Source of the DNA: Gnetum montanum
Taxonomy: Eukaryota; Streptophyta; Gnetopsida; Gnetales; Gnetaceae
Direction of reading: 5' to 3'
Length of the DNA: 64,000 nucleotides
Assembly: GCA_015680685.1 (NCBI GenBank)
Contig: MNCI01021041.1
Span: forward strand, 104,864 to 168,863
The notes beneath the pieces are model-generated. The model did not search any database, had not been told where the DNA came from, and worked only from the letters and a program-made list of their open reading frames with translations. Shown piece after piece: positions 23,150 to 33,562 of the stretch. The position numbers were made by a program, and so were the translations under genes. Each line of letters opens with the position of its first letter. Positions within the stretch are counted from its first letter, which is position 1.

Positions 23150-25850
23150 AATCACACACTGAATTCCTCAAATTAAAGCTTAAACAAACAAAGCACACAC
23201 ACTGAATTTAACATGGTTCCCTAACTTGGGTAGTCCATACTCAAAGGGTAGATTACAAGCACACCTCTAGACTTTGTTGCTCTTAGAATGTGATTGAAGG
23301 GTCCACACCCTGTATAGTCTTCAAGCCATGTATTAGAGAGTTGTACCATAGCACTAATCACTCAGCCTTGCAAGGTCCTGTCAAGTTTGGAAAAGTGGTT
23401 TCAAGGCTTCCACAACCTTTACAATCTTGATATTTGCACCAGAGTGTTGTATCGTAGCACTAACAACTCAATCCTGTAAGATCCTGACAAGCTTAAGCAC
23501 ATCAACCCCATAGGGCAACAAGAACAAGAATTACAAGGGATAATTGTAACTCAGTTTGCTAATCCCTGTATAGTTAGGTACAACACACTTTACAATGCCA
23601 AAATGAGAAAACAAAGAGGAGAAATAGAGAATTCAATGATTACAAATGATTGTACAATGAATACAACAAGGTTTTCACTTTTCCCAATGCACATCAAGTC
23701 TTATTATAGATTTCATGTTTCTAAATCTATCTCAGAACTCATGCATGGTTAGGCAACGATCACTAACAGTCATGGAAGATGTCTTTTTCATGCCTAAGAC
23801 ATCTCTCTGAATTTCCATTTAATTTTGGGAAGACATCTTTGTTTTCTTAAATATGTCTTTTTGAAGTCTCCATTTTAGAAGACATCGTTGTTGTAACGAC
23901 GGAAAACGTCGACAGCTGGAAAATACCGACCAAATCCCGTGTACACAGTTTTAACCACGGATCCGTGCCAGGGCTATGCTGGAAAAAACGAATCCGCGGC
24001 ACCCTAAACGGTCTTGTCGATCAGACAGGGACTTACTAATCAGTAAACCGATGAATATTTCGTGAAAACGATCTGATTCAAGGAATCGTAGATCGAGGGA
24101 AAACAATGTATACGAATTGCAACGATGATAACACTAAACACGGTAAGAAGAGGTTGACATAAGAGAAGCACGTAGTTTCAAGATCTGCGCTTTGACTTAA
24201 AAAAATGTATATTTTGTATGAGAAATTACACTGGGGAATCCCCGATTACTGGATGTGAAGCAAGCACAAAACAACAAGCAAAATAGTCCAAACAGAAGTC
24301 CGATCTACCTCATGGGCTAAAGCCGGGATGCAAGGAAGACCAAGCTCTGACGTCTACCAATCAATTGTTTCTAACCGAGAGAGTCTTCCTAGCAGAACGA
24401 TTACTCCTGTCGCCGATGCTCAAAGCGAACTGTGCTCTATTTCTGCTGTAAGGTGATACTGTCAACAATTGCCAAAGCGCTGCTCTCTGTATCTCTGCTC
24501 CAAAAGTGATGAGTGCTCTGGTGCTCGGAAAAATTCCTCTGCTTCTCTGATTTTGCCAACCTTTGTATCTTTGTCAACTAGGGTATTTATAAGCTGTGAC
24601 ACCCTGTGGAAAAGGTGCAACCCTGATGACGTGTGTCTCGAATGTTTCGGGCACTATTGACTGGACCGCTTTTGCGTCAAACTTCCTGATTACGCACGAT
24701 ACGCTCGTTCGCGTATTGTGCGTGTGAAGAAGAGACACATGTCGGGCATGTCTTGGCTGTCTTCGAGGTACATTATGCTCATTCACGCTGTGTTGTGTGT
24801 ATGAGCGTAATGTAACATGAAAATAATGGAGCTAAAGCTATTTTACGCTTTTTTACGTAGCCGCGCGTGATGAAGCGTAAACAATGTTTAGCTTGGCGAT
24901 GCAATACGTTGTGATACGCTGCGTTGCGTGATGAGCGTATGATGAGCAATCGCACTTTCTTAGACTTTGCCTTTGATTTTTCTGGAGCTTATTAAGCTGC
25001 CGTGTGTAACAGAGCGTAAACCTGGCCTTGAACAAAAAGACTTAGCGAAATACACAAGGAGTCGCATATTACGTAGCTCAAGCTTCTCCCTATGCCGAAG
25101 CAACTATCCTTCTGTTGCCGGACTGTGTCTAAGCAAAATCACGCTAAGCACCATTACGCTCCGTTGCGTGATATAGCGTAAATAGAAAAAGCATAGAAAG
25201 ATTAGGAATCTGCACAAGAAGTCGAGGACTCGATGCTATGTGCCCCTTGGTGTTGCTCTGTCTTCTGAATTCTAACATGCACCCTTGCTTGAATTGCGAG
25301 TCTTTGCCTGAGGCCGACTCGCAATTTTTTACGGTGTTTCAGTTGTCTTATGGAAGATGTGTTTTAAACTTTGTATGCATTCTATAAAGACATCTTTACC
25401 TTGTGAAAGACATCTTTGTCTAAGAAAGATTTCTTTGTTTGAGTTCACTCCAATTCTGTCAAGATGTCTATTGCTTCTTAGAGATGTCTTTACTTCATCT
25501 ACCTTTGCATGATGAATCCTTCATCCTTTGTACATAACCTTGATTTTCCACATGCTTTAATGATGCCAACTTTTCTTGTACAATATCAATCCTTGTCCAT
25601 GTTCTTTTGAATTCTTGCATGATCATTTGAAGACCATGTGGATGACCTCCTCCTTTGAGCTCTAAACATTTCATTCCTTGTCCTCTTTAGCTCATCATAC
25701 ATAGTCCTACAAACACAATAACCATACAACAATGCAAACAACCTTTGACTCCATTTTGCTTTATGTTTTGATAGAAACCAAATCACTCTAAAGGATCCAC
25801 ACATATTACTTTATCAAACTATTAAATTATAAGCACATGATTGAATTAAT
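23150..25850 (-). mobile_element. copia-like LTR fragment, split by a solo gypsy LTR
   Basis: The left part (23150-23891) and right part (25342 to about 25850) read as one sequence once the solo LTR and its GTTGT duplication are removed. Both sides of the break are rich in AAGACATCTTTG and AAGATGTCTT palindromes (23776-23891 and 25345-25500, about ten copies). On the minus strand a TATA-like TCTATAATAAG (about 23702-23711) follows the cluster. The motif AATTTAACATGGTTCCC near 23208 resembles sequences common in plant copia LTRs. A block of about 60 bp with GTAGCACTAA is duplicated at about 23331 and 23436. The termini are not resolved, and the copia assignment is tentative. Confidence 0.4.
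23892..25341 (-). mobile_element. solo LTR of gypsy family G, TSD GTTGT
   Basis: The 1450-bp segment begins TGTAACGACGG and ends GGTGTTTCA. It is flanked by perfect 5-bp duplications GTTGT (23887-23891 and 25342-25346). Its ends match the LTR at 48146-49786. On the minus strand the TATA box TATAAATA is at 24591-24584. Upstream of it (24690-25185) lie six imperfect inverted repeats of the type TTACGCT...AGCGTAA. No internal region or purine tract adjoins, as expected for a solo LTR formed by LTR-LTR recombination. Confidence 0.85.
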
Positions 25851-26035
25851 GTAGCCTTATGAGATGAACAAAATGTAAAACACATAAGACCCATGAAACT
25901 AAAAATACTAGAACATGTAAACAAAATTAAGTTTTAAAGATAATAATAGAAACATCTATAACACATAACCATGATCACATAGTGTGACAAAAGTTCAAAT
26001 AGTGTATAAAATAAATATAAGTCCAATAGCCATAG

Positions 26036-26849
26036 CTACACAACATAGCAATAAAATAAAAAAATTAATAATAAGTCATCTCTCAATAACATCATCAATA
26101 ACATATAAATAGCGAAAGATATAATCAACATATGGTGCTTAGGTGCAACTGAAGGGGGTTGAGGAGCACTTCCAACATCAGCATCATTAGGGCCATTGTT
26201 GTCACCTAGTGCTTGTAACACAATAACATAAGTTTAATTAGTAATTAACATAATATGAAATCAAATCACAAACTAGGCTAAACTAAAATATACTAAAATA
26301 AAGAAATTAAGAAATAATAAAAAAACAAGGAAACTTGAGAGGGTTCGAATGCAACATCTTCTATGGAAATGCTTTGAAGACCAACCTCTAGATGATGGAG
26401 GATTTGGTTCTTATTCATGTGGGCCCAATCCACCTCCCTGAGATTAATGTTAGTTAGAATGTTGTTGTCGTCAATCTTGGTCCAAGTGGATGTCTCCTAT
26501 GAAAATGTAGTAGTGATCATGTTCCTAGAAGGAATAGAGACCTAAGGAGTTGCGGAGTGAGCCACCACGAGAGAGCCTTCAAATAGTTTGAAGACACCCT
26601 CTACTTAGATTCCCTTCATGAATAGCTCTAACTTGCATCGTTCTATGGAATCCTCCTACAATCACTTAAGATAGCTCTTATGCTCTACCTTGTACTTTTT
26701 ATTGTGGTCTTTTTATACTCAGTCTTGCTCAAGGACCCAAGCACAATAATCTCTCTACTCCCTGACCTTGTACACTAGTAAGTCCATCTACAGGTTCTGC
26801 TCCATAATATCCCTAGCAAGAGAAACCTTGTCATGGATGGCATTCCAAT
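26036..26849 (-). pseudogene. unrecognised multi-exon gene family, copy II, 3' exons
   Basis: The minus-strand block 26849-26340 reads WNAIHDKVSLARDIMEQNL and, further on, TNINLREVDWAHMNKNQIL, with several stops. After an AT-rich gap, a last block at about 26220-26130 reads LGDNNGPNDADVGSAPQPP. The reading frame meets the frame ending at 41095 across the element F insertion, so the insertion lies within an exon. The last exon resembles that of copy I (4.1 kb) and the one at 63.9 kb in being short and rich in Gly, Ser, Asp and Pro. Function unknown. Confidence 0.45.
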
Positions 26850-26854
26850 ACCAT

Positions 26855-27741
26855 TGATGAATGGTGGAGTAGTCCAACAACCAACCATATGAGATATGAG
26901 TTTTCACTCATAGCCTGGTCAAATTTCGTGGACAAGGTAATGTAAATATGCTAGTGATTAGTTGAAGTTTTGGATTATTATCTTTCGACATGGAGCTAGT
27001 GTAATCTATACATATAGTTTTGCTCTTAGTAAGGTGTATGATATATTGATGTTGGTAGGCCATAACTCCTAGCTATGATGGTAAAGTATGAAAATGATTC
27101 CAAGTCTAAGGGAAATAGTAAAATAATCTACTCTAGCCTAGAGTGATGAGCAACCATTCCTAGCTTGCTATACACATGTTGGGCTAATGTAAGCATTACT
27201 GGGATTACCAAGTGAGTTTACTATTGAGCAAATCAATTGAAACCACTGCTAGGTTACCAAACGATTATACTTAATGCTTAAAACTAGATGTGCTCATTCC
27301 GCTTTACTAATGAACAAAGAAAGTAAAGTACTTAGAAATGTAAATGATTAAACTAAGAAAATAGTAAGAATTATGCTAAGTAAAATAGTAAAGCTAAGTG
27401 GATTTTGCAATGATGGAAAGCAATCTCAATCTTTATTTCCATCATGAATTGTGCCCAAGTACACTTCACTCAAATAAAGACTCCAAACAACTACTTAACA
27501 TCACACTATGTGCATTCACTCTCTATTGCTAAAACTACGAAAACAAACTACAAGAGTCTAGGTAAGGATGAAATGAAAATTTATTTGACCATGCACCTAA
27601 ATGTCTTATTTATAGGCTGGCATGTGTGGAGCAATATTGGATATTTGACATTAAAGCGTGTGCCCTGATAGCGGGGATCTGATATCGTAGCTTTGATATC
27701 AGATGCCCAATATCGTTGCCATGACAAAACTTGATTTGTCA
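26855..27741 (-). repeat. 3' LTR of element F
   Basis: The 887-bp LTR runs from TGACAAATC (27741) to TCATCA (26855) on the minus strand. TATAAATA is at 27614-27607. Just upstream, 27668-27722 holds GATATCGTAG, GATATCAGA and CAATATCG repeats. The end at 26865-26935 is a decayed version of the family end (AACCAACCATATGAG for AACCATACGAATATGAG). A purine block TCATGGGGGTA (27752-27742) precedes it. Confidence 0.85.
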
Positions 27742-28222
27742 TACCCCCATGATTGACTGAAAACTTACCCTTGAATTAAAACAAAATGAGGATAGAGTTC
27801 CTTACACAATTGGGAGGTAGATTTACATGAAATTGACTACTATATACATGACTCTTTGAATGCCTTAGTGGTGTTTTACAAAAAATTTACATAGGACATG
27901 ACATGATAATTCTTGACAAAAAATAAAATGCAAAATTTGGTAAAGCTTGATGTAGTCTAGGTAGTTCCTAGTGGCATGGCCTCTCCATAAGTTACTTCCC
28001 CTTATTGTTAGGCTTTTAGAATTTGTATTGATTTAGTAGCATCTGGAGCTTTTCCTCCTTTATTCTTGGGTCATGTACTGTCCATGCTTATCGTGTAATG
28101 TGTGATGAAGTGGGTACATTCCATGGGCATGGAAATTGCTGAAACATTTGATTAGCCTTAACATACTAGGTTGCAAACTACCTTCTCTCCTCTTCAAATG
28201 CTTTGGCCTTTTCATGTAATTC
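27742..28222 (-). pseudogene. second ORF of element F, C-terminal end, and 3' tail
   Basis: Reading on from the insertion point of E, the minus-strand frame gives LHEKAKAFEEERR, YVKANQMF and, near 27960, ATRNYLDYI. These match the C-terminus of the E protein (DKARAYEEE, YVKANKMF, ATRNYMSS). The rest (27930-27753) is the untranslated tail and purine block. E thus cut the F gene close to its 3' end. Confidence 0.65.
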
Positions 28223-28227
28223 ATGAT

Positions 28228-28729
28228 TGATGAGTCATGAATTGTTGGCTGCAATATCACACCCACAATATCACGTACGGGATATCGCAACCTAGATGCG
28301 ATATCGGATACGCGATATCATGATCTGTCTCCTCATCTATAAATAAGAGGTAGGTAGATTTGGTTAGGGAGGGAGAGTTTTAGTATTAAGGTAGGGACGT
28401 TTTGTTAGTTTTTCCTCTCAACCCTTTCTCCCAATGCATGCCTACAGTGTGATGATTGTAATTGTACTAAATCCTTATCCGAGTGTAACATACTTGGACA
28501 TGCACATGACCAGTAATAAAGATTGTGATTACTTTGTCATTGCAGCATCCACTTAGCTTAATTATTTAATTGTTATTGTTATTTATTTCTTTCTTAGTTA
28601 ATATCTCTCTACCCTTATCTCCTAGTAACGTGGAATGAGTACGACTTAATCACAAGCATTTAAGTGTGACTACTTGGTAACCTAGTGGCATACCTAGGCC
28701 ATGTGCTTGGTAATCCTAGTGGTAGTCAT
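28228..28729 (+). repeat. 5' LTR of element E, truncated
   Basis: It matches 32719 onward for about 500 bp and then stops at GTGGTAGTCAT, where the partner continues for a further 330 bp or so. Upstream of TATAAATA (28338-28345) lie five AATATC/GATATC palindromes in 28251-28320, including GATGCGATATCGGATACGCG. Start-region text AAGAGGTAGGTAG follows. Confidence 0.85.
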
Positions 28730-29187
28730 TCTGGTGATACTTACATGTGTGTGTTTTGTGGAACTAGTGTGGATTACATTTAACCCTTCTAGTGCCTACG
28801 AACATTTTAAGGTGTGGTTACACAAGGGCATTATAGGTTGGAACTTGCTTTGGGGAGGATCCACTTGCGTAATTTTTGTAATTTGCACTCATAACACATC
28901 TTCCGCACATCATCTATTACCCTCAACATATTTTCAATGATATTCGTTCCCTTATTACTATCCCTTCGATTCAAATGTTCTTATGAACCATTACATAGCC
29001 TTTTTCTCTCCCTTATCATCTGAAGTCCTTATTGATAAATTCCACACCATCATAATTTTCATGACTTCAGAACTAGTTGAATTACCCTGGAACCCTTTAA
29101 AAATAGTCTAGATGTCCTTAGTTTACATCATTTAATTTCAGAAAAATATTAAAAATTTGGTATATTCTATAAAGTGCCCTAGCTTCG

Positions 29188-29275
29188 ATAGGCTGCGATA
29201 TCGCATATGTGATATCACGGCCGCAATAACGCGGACGCGATATCGTGTACACGATATCACATTTAAAAAATATAT
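29188..29275 (+). promoter_or_regulatory. internal GATATC cluster with TATA-like stretch, upstream of the second ORF
   Basis: Within 75 bp are TGCGATATCGCA, GTGATATCAC, ACGCGATATCGT and ACACGATATCAC, the same palindromes that precede the LTR TATA boxes. About 10-15 bp later comes AAAATATATACATATG. The site lies outside any LTR, about 500 bp before the start of the second ORF. It may be an internal promoter for that ORF or a scrap of another LTR. F has no such cluster at the matching place. Confidence 0.45.
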
Positions 29276-29707
29276 ACATATGCAACCCCTTGATGCCTAT
29301 CAACATCATTTTCAACTATTCATGTGGGGGAAGTTTTTCAAATTTCTCTCTATGACTCGTGATTGCGCGTCCCTTGCTTTCATATCCATAACTTGCTCGC
29401 TGATACTCCAATTTTCATTTTGTTTGAACCTAATTGAACCTGGAGTGTTTAGCTTAGTCATGGGGGAGGGGCACATGTTGAATAGCGCATAAATTTTTTG
29501 AAATTCATCATTGCCCAAAGGACATTATTAAGGGTAATTAGTTATAAAATTAATGATAAATGCACCAAAAACAATTTCATCTCCTTAGTTATACCGAGAA
29601 ACTAGATTTGGAAACCACCTAAGCAAAGAGGATTAAATATCATAATATTTCAGGGACATTTTCTCCTAGTAATTAATGTCACATGGAGATAAAGAAAATT
29701 CATTAAG

Positions 29708-29774
29708 GTAAGCAGTAAGGTATAACCTAACTTTGGTAACAACCTTACTAACGATTGGTCCCGTGTGATTGCAG
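29708..29774 (+). other. short intron-like segment before the second ORF of E
   Basis: AAG/GTAAGC at 29705-29713, a TTACTAAC branch-point match at 29745-29752 and GATTGCAG ending at 29774 form a well-ordered intron of 67 nt, with the branch A 23 nt from the acceptor. The ATG of the ORF is the first codon after the acceptor. A and B keep the same acceptor and ATG arrangement. The true donor in vivo could lie further upstream, as in spliced retroelement mRNAs. Confidence 0.5.
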
Positions 29775-32552
29775 ATGGCCCTGAAACGCGGACAACAGGA
29801 AGGTCCTGCTCAAGGTGTGATTAAGCGACCTAGGAGAGGTGAAGGACAAGTTCCTACCAAACAACATGCAGAGTAGGAAGAATAATCATTTAGTATCCAT
29901 TAAGAAGACCTTGCCACTGTACAATCAAGGTAGGCAGAAGGAGGAGTTGCTGCAGTGTCTGAACAAGGACGACATCTCACGTTGCCCCAGGATTATGTTC
30001 AGGCCATCCATGAAAGGTCCACATTAATTACAGTAATTGTGGAATTAAAATTTGGAATTTTCACAGAATTTGTTCCGAAGGCTATTAGAGACACCTCAAA
30101 GGATCCCCATTGTGGCCTACCCTCTTTGAAAGCGGTGCTTAGTACTTAGGGAAAATGTACCAATTTTGGCACAACAAAGAAGGAGGCACTAGAGTTAACA
30201 TTTGTGATGTGATTGTTGATTTCTTTGTTGAAGCAATTTTAGAAGTATTAAACCTTTCAAATATAGGGCTAAAGGTTGCTTGGCTATCTACCCACTCAGA
30301 CCATGATGCACGACGAGTTTGGTTAGACAGGACGTACGACAAGGAAGATAAGACCTATGGGGAGTTGACGACGGAAGAGAAGATCTATTTCAAAATAGGG
30401 ACTTATCACATCTTTCCCACAAGAGGTTGAAAAAGAATTTCAACATATGCAGCAAGAGGATGTGCAGTGTTGATGGGAAAGGTTAATGCTAACCTAGCTC
30501 ATCTATATTTTATGGAGATCCTAAGGCGGTTTGAAGAACGGAAGATAGGGAAGTTTGTGTTGCCCTTCCCTTGTCTTATCAGGAAGTTGTGCCGTCATGC
30601 TGGTATTAGAGGATACACCAAAAATGTCCTTTGAAAAGCCCAAAATGCTTCATATGCCATACTACTAAAGCCACCAGCTACAAGAAAAATCACTAGTGAG
30701 ACACTTGGGCCAGAACAAGAAAAAGAACAGATGGCAGGGCCAACTGCAACTCACCTTGCAGGACCCAGCCAACTTCCAAGCATGGGACCCAGTCAATAAG
30801 AAGAAGTAGGGCCTAGCACGGGCTAGCAAGATCAATCACCACCACCACAGCAAGATTACAGACCGTCGATGAGCCATCTCAGGGCCATTACTGAGACGGT
30901 CAGTTGGGGAAGTTGTGAAATCTTTTATGTGTTATCAACGATGCTGTACAACCTATAGTTTCTATGGATCGCATGTGGGGTGAAGTGTCCATTCAAATAG
31001 GAGGAGGGGAGAGTGCTTGGTCACAACAGATTTTAGGGAACACTGCGTCGTTTTAGGTGCAATTGGAAATTGGTGAAGGGGCCATAGTGGTGGTCATGCA
31101 GCACCAGGATGTAGCAAGAGTCGTAGAAGTGGTCACAGACCATATTAAAGAATCATTTAATGTACCTGTTGTGCCACTAGTAGATCTTATAGGAGCACGG
31201 GATGCTCAAACTTTGGCTAGTACCTCAATGACTCCTACGGAACATGAGGATATACTCGACTGATTGTTGCAAACAGGACAGGTAATGACATCCTTGTTTG
31301 ACATCCCATAGGATGTTACAGCAATACAACCAGACCTCATTTCCATCAAGGGGAAGTTGGTCCTAATAGAGATGAGGGCCGAGCACATTGAAGTAAAAGT
31401 GAAAAGATTATAAGAAAGGCTCGTGACCTTGCAAGCAGTGCAGCGAGATCCTTCCCAATTCATTCCCGTAGACTAGTTGGACACTTTTAGAATTGAGCAA
31501 CTCAATAAATTGTTAACAGAGAATAAAAGGATGGCAGAAGAAAAAGAGAAGGCTGACTAGGATGCCTCTGCGGCACAAGCACAAACTTACATGCATGCTA
31601 AGGCACTCAAGGCTTTACAAGAAGAGAATAAAGAACTTGTTGCTGACAACCTTCAGTTGACCTCTGTGGAGAAGCAAAAGAATGTTCTTGAGGAACATTT
31701 TTAGCAGTTGTGAGAACAACTAATAAGGGTCAACAACGACATGAACCATTTAGCTGGGGAAAATTAATCCCTCTTAATGGAGGAGGTATGCACCATCCGT
31801 TGGAAGATGGCCATTGAAATAAGCGTGTGGCAAAATGAGGCTAAACAGCATGAGAAGCTAAAGGAGCATTTCTAGGACTAGGTGGGGATGTATAAAAAAA
31901 TAATTGAAAAGGATATCCATATGGCCAAGGCCCACATCAACACTCTCAGTGCTCAACACACTGACTGGCAGGCCATATTGGACACATACGTGTTTGCCCA
32001 CCAGGCGGAAGTTAAGAGTTGGGACTTGTAGATCTAGGACCTTACAGAGTACATGGAGTTGGCAAACTTGCAGTATGCCAACCTTTTCATGTTAACAATA
32101 GGGTGCCTGAGAATAGAGCTCGAGCAACAGATAGCCACCACTTATGTGAAATATGAAATAGAATTTGCAGAACACAAGAAACATTGTAAAAATTGGAGGT
32201 TGAAAATTCTGAACTTGAGGTGGTTAAAGCAAGCTACCAAGGGTAGAAAGGTGTCGCAATAGACTTGGCTTGATGGCTCATAGATTTTTAGGAATACGGA
32301 GACAAAGCCAGAGCCTATGAGGAGGAATGACGGGTGTTTGCAGCTTGGTATGTCAAAGCAAATAAAATGTTTCCACACCTAGCATGCCCATGAGAGGTGC
32401 CGACTCCATCAAACATTGAAACATTAGCATGGACGACATAAGATCCTCAAACTAAAGAGGAGAAACTTCAAGCCATACTTCAATGCCATCAAATCGCAAG
32501 ACCTGGAGGGAAAGGCACCCATGGAGGAGCCATCGCCACCAGGAACTACATG
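29775..32552 (+). pseudogene. second ORF of element E: plant-transposon domain plus long coiled coil
   Basis: The start is MALKRGQQEGPAQG, right after the acceptor. The first about 300 codons contain TYGELTTEEKIYFKIG, TYAARGCAVLMGK, then GKFVLPFPCLIRKLCRHAGI. This pattern resembles the 'putative plant transposon protein' domain found in Athila-type second ORFs (family assignment from memory). A Pro/Gln-rich linker (30780-30870) leads to about 450 codons rich in Glu, Lys, Leu and Gln with heptad-like spacing (31050-32380), predicted coiled coil. The C-terminus is YVKANKMF...ATRNYMSS. More than a dozen stops are present, many TAG. No signal peptide or membrane segment is evident, so an envelope role is not supported. 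Homologous to 35790-33563 (minus). Confidence 0.65.
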
Positions 32553-32710
32553 AGTTCCACCCAATTTTTTCATGTTGTGTCTCAATTTTGTTCTAATTCC
32601 ATACTATGGCATGAATCCATTCTAGTCAGTCAATAATCCCATACCCATCCACTATGTAATCAATGGAGCTTGTTCTCACTTTAACTCGAGCACGAGTTTT
32701 CATTCAATTG

Positions 32711-32718
32711 TGGGGGTA
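32711..32718 (+). other. polypurine tract of element E
   Basis: TGGGGGTA directly precedes the LTR start TGATGAG. The upstream block CTCGAGCACGAGTTTTCATTC matches those of A and B. Confidence 0.7.
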
Positions 32719-33557
32719 TGATGAGTCATGAATTGTTGGCTACGATATTGCACCCATGTTATCGAGCACGTGATATCACAGCCTAGACATGATATCAGAT
32801 ATGCGATATCATAGTCTGTCTTCTCATCTAGAAATAAGAGGTAGGTAGATTTTGTTAGGGAGGGAGAGTTTTAGTATTAAGGTAGGGACTTTTTGTCAGT
32901 TTTTTCTCTCAACCCTTTCTCCTAGTGCATGCCTGCAATGTGATGATTGTAATTGTATGACATCCTTATTCGAGTGTGACATACTTGGACACACACATGA
33001 CCAACAATAAAGATTGAGATTACTTCATCATTGCAGCATTCACTTAGCTTAATTATTTAATTGTCATTGATATTTATTACTTTCTTAGTTAATATCTCTC
33101 TACCCTTATCTCCTAGTAATGTGGAATGAGTACGACTTAATCATGAGCATTTAAGTGTGACTACTTGGCAACCCAGTAGCGTACCTAGGCCATGCGCTTG
33201 GTAATTTCAGTGGTAGTCATGCATGAGGTCCAAGATGTATACAGATGATTAAGGAACGGATGCTCATCGCACTTAGGATAGTTTAAATTGTCTCTCACCC
33301 TCTCTCTCCTAGCTTAGTTGATATTATTTCCCATCATACCCAGGAGTAGCATTAGTGTAGGAACACATCATACACCTCACTCTGGACTAAACCATACATG
33401 ACAAAGCTAATACTAGTCTAGGTGGGAAGACAACGAACTACGATCTACGAGTAACTATCTAGATACCACAACTAGTCCATCTATGGAGTTCGACTAGATC
33501 ATGCGTGAAGCACTCATATTCGTATGGTTGAGTGTAGGGGTACCTCAGCACTCATTA
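32719..33557 (+). repeat. 3' LTR of element E
   Basis: It is 839 bp from TGATGAG to CTCATTA. The GATATC array (32755-32812) is decayed relative to the 5' copy, and the TATA box has become TAGAAATA (about 32829). The family end GGTTGAGTGTAGGGGTACCT is intact. Confidence 0.9.
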
Positions 33558-33562
33558 ATGAT

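Larger units (their letters stand above)
28228..33557 (+). mobile_element. element E: Athila-like element with only the second ORF, nested in F
   Basis: Perfect duplications ATGAT (28223-28227 and 33558-33562) bound a 5330-bp element. The termini are TGATGAG and CTCATTA (the last CA mutated to TA). The 5' LTR is cut at about 28729 and joined directly to untranslated sequence. That sequence in F lies between protease and second ORF (compare 28745-28880 with 36680-36550, minus). The U5 end, primer site, gag and protease were therefore removed by one deletion after insertion. A long second ORF, a purine tract and a full 3' LTR remain. It lies in opposite orientation to its host element. Confidence 0.85.

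Noticed and set aside
29775-32552. Envelope gene call for the second ORF
   Set aside because: No signal peptide, membrane anchor or cleavage site is visible, and the C-terminal half is coiled-coil-like.
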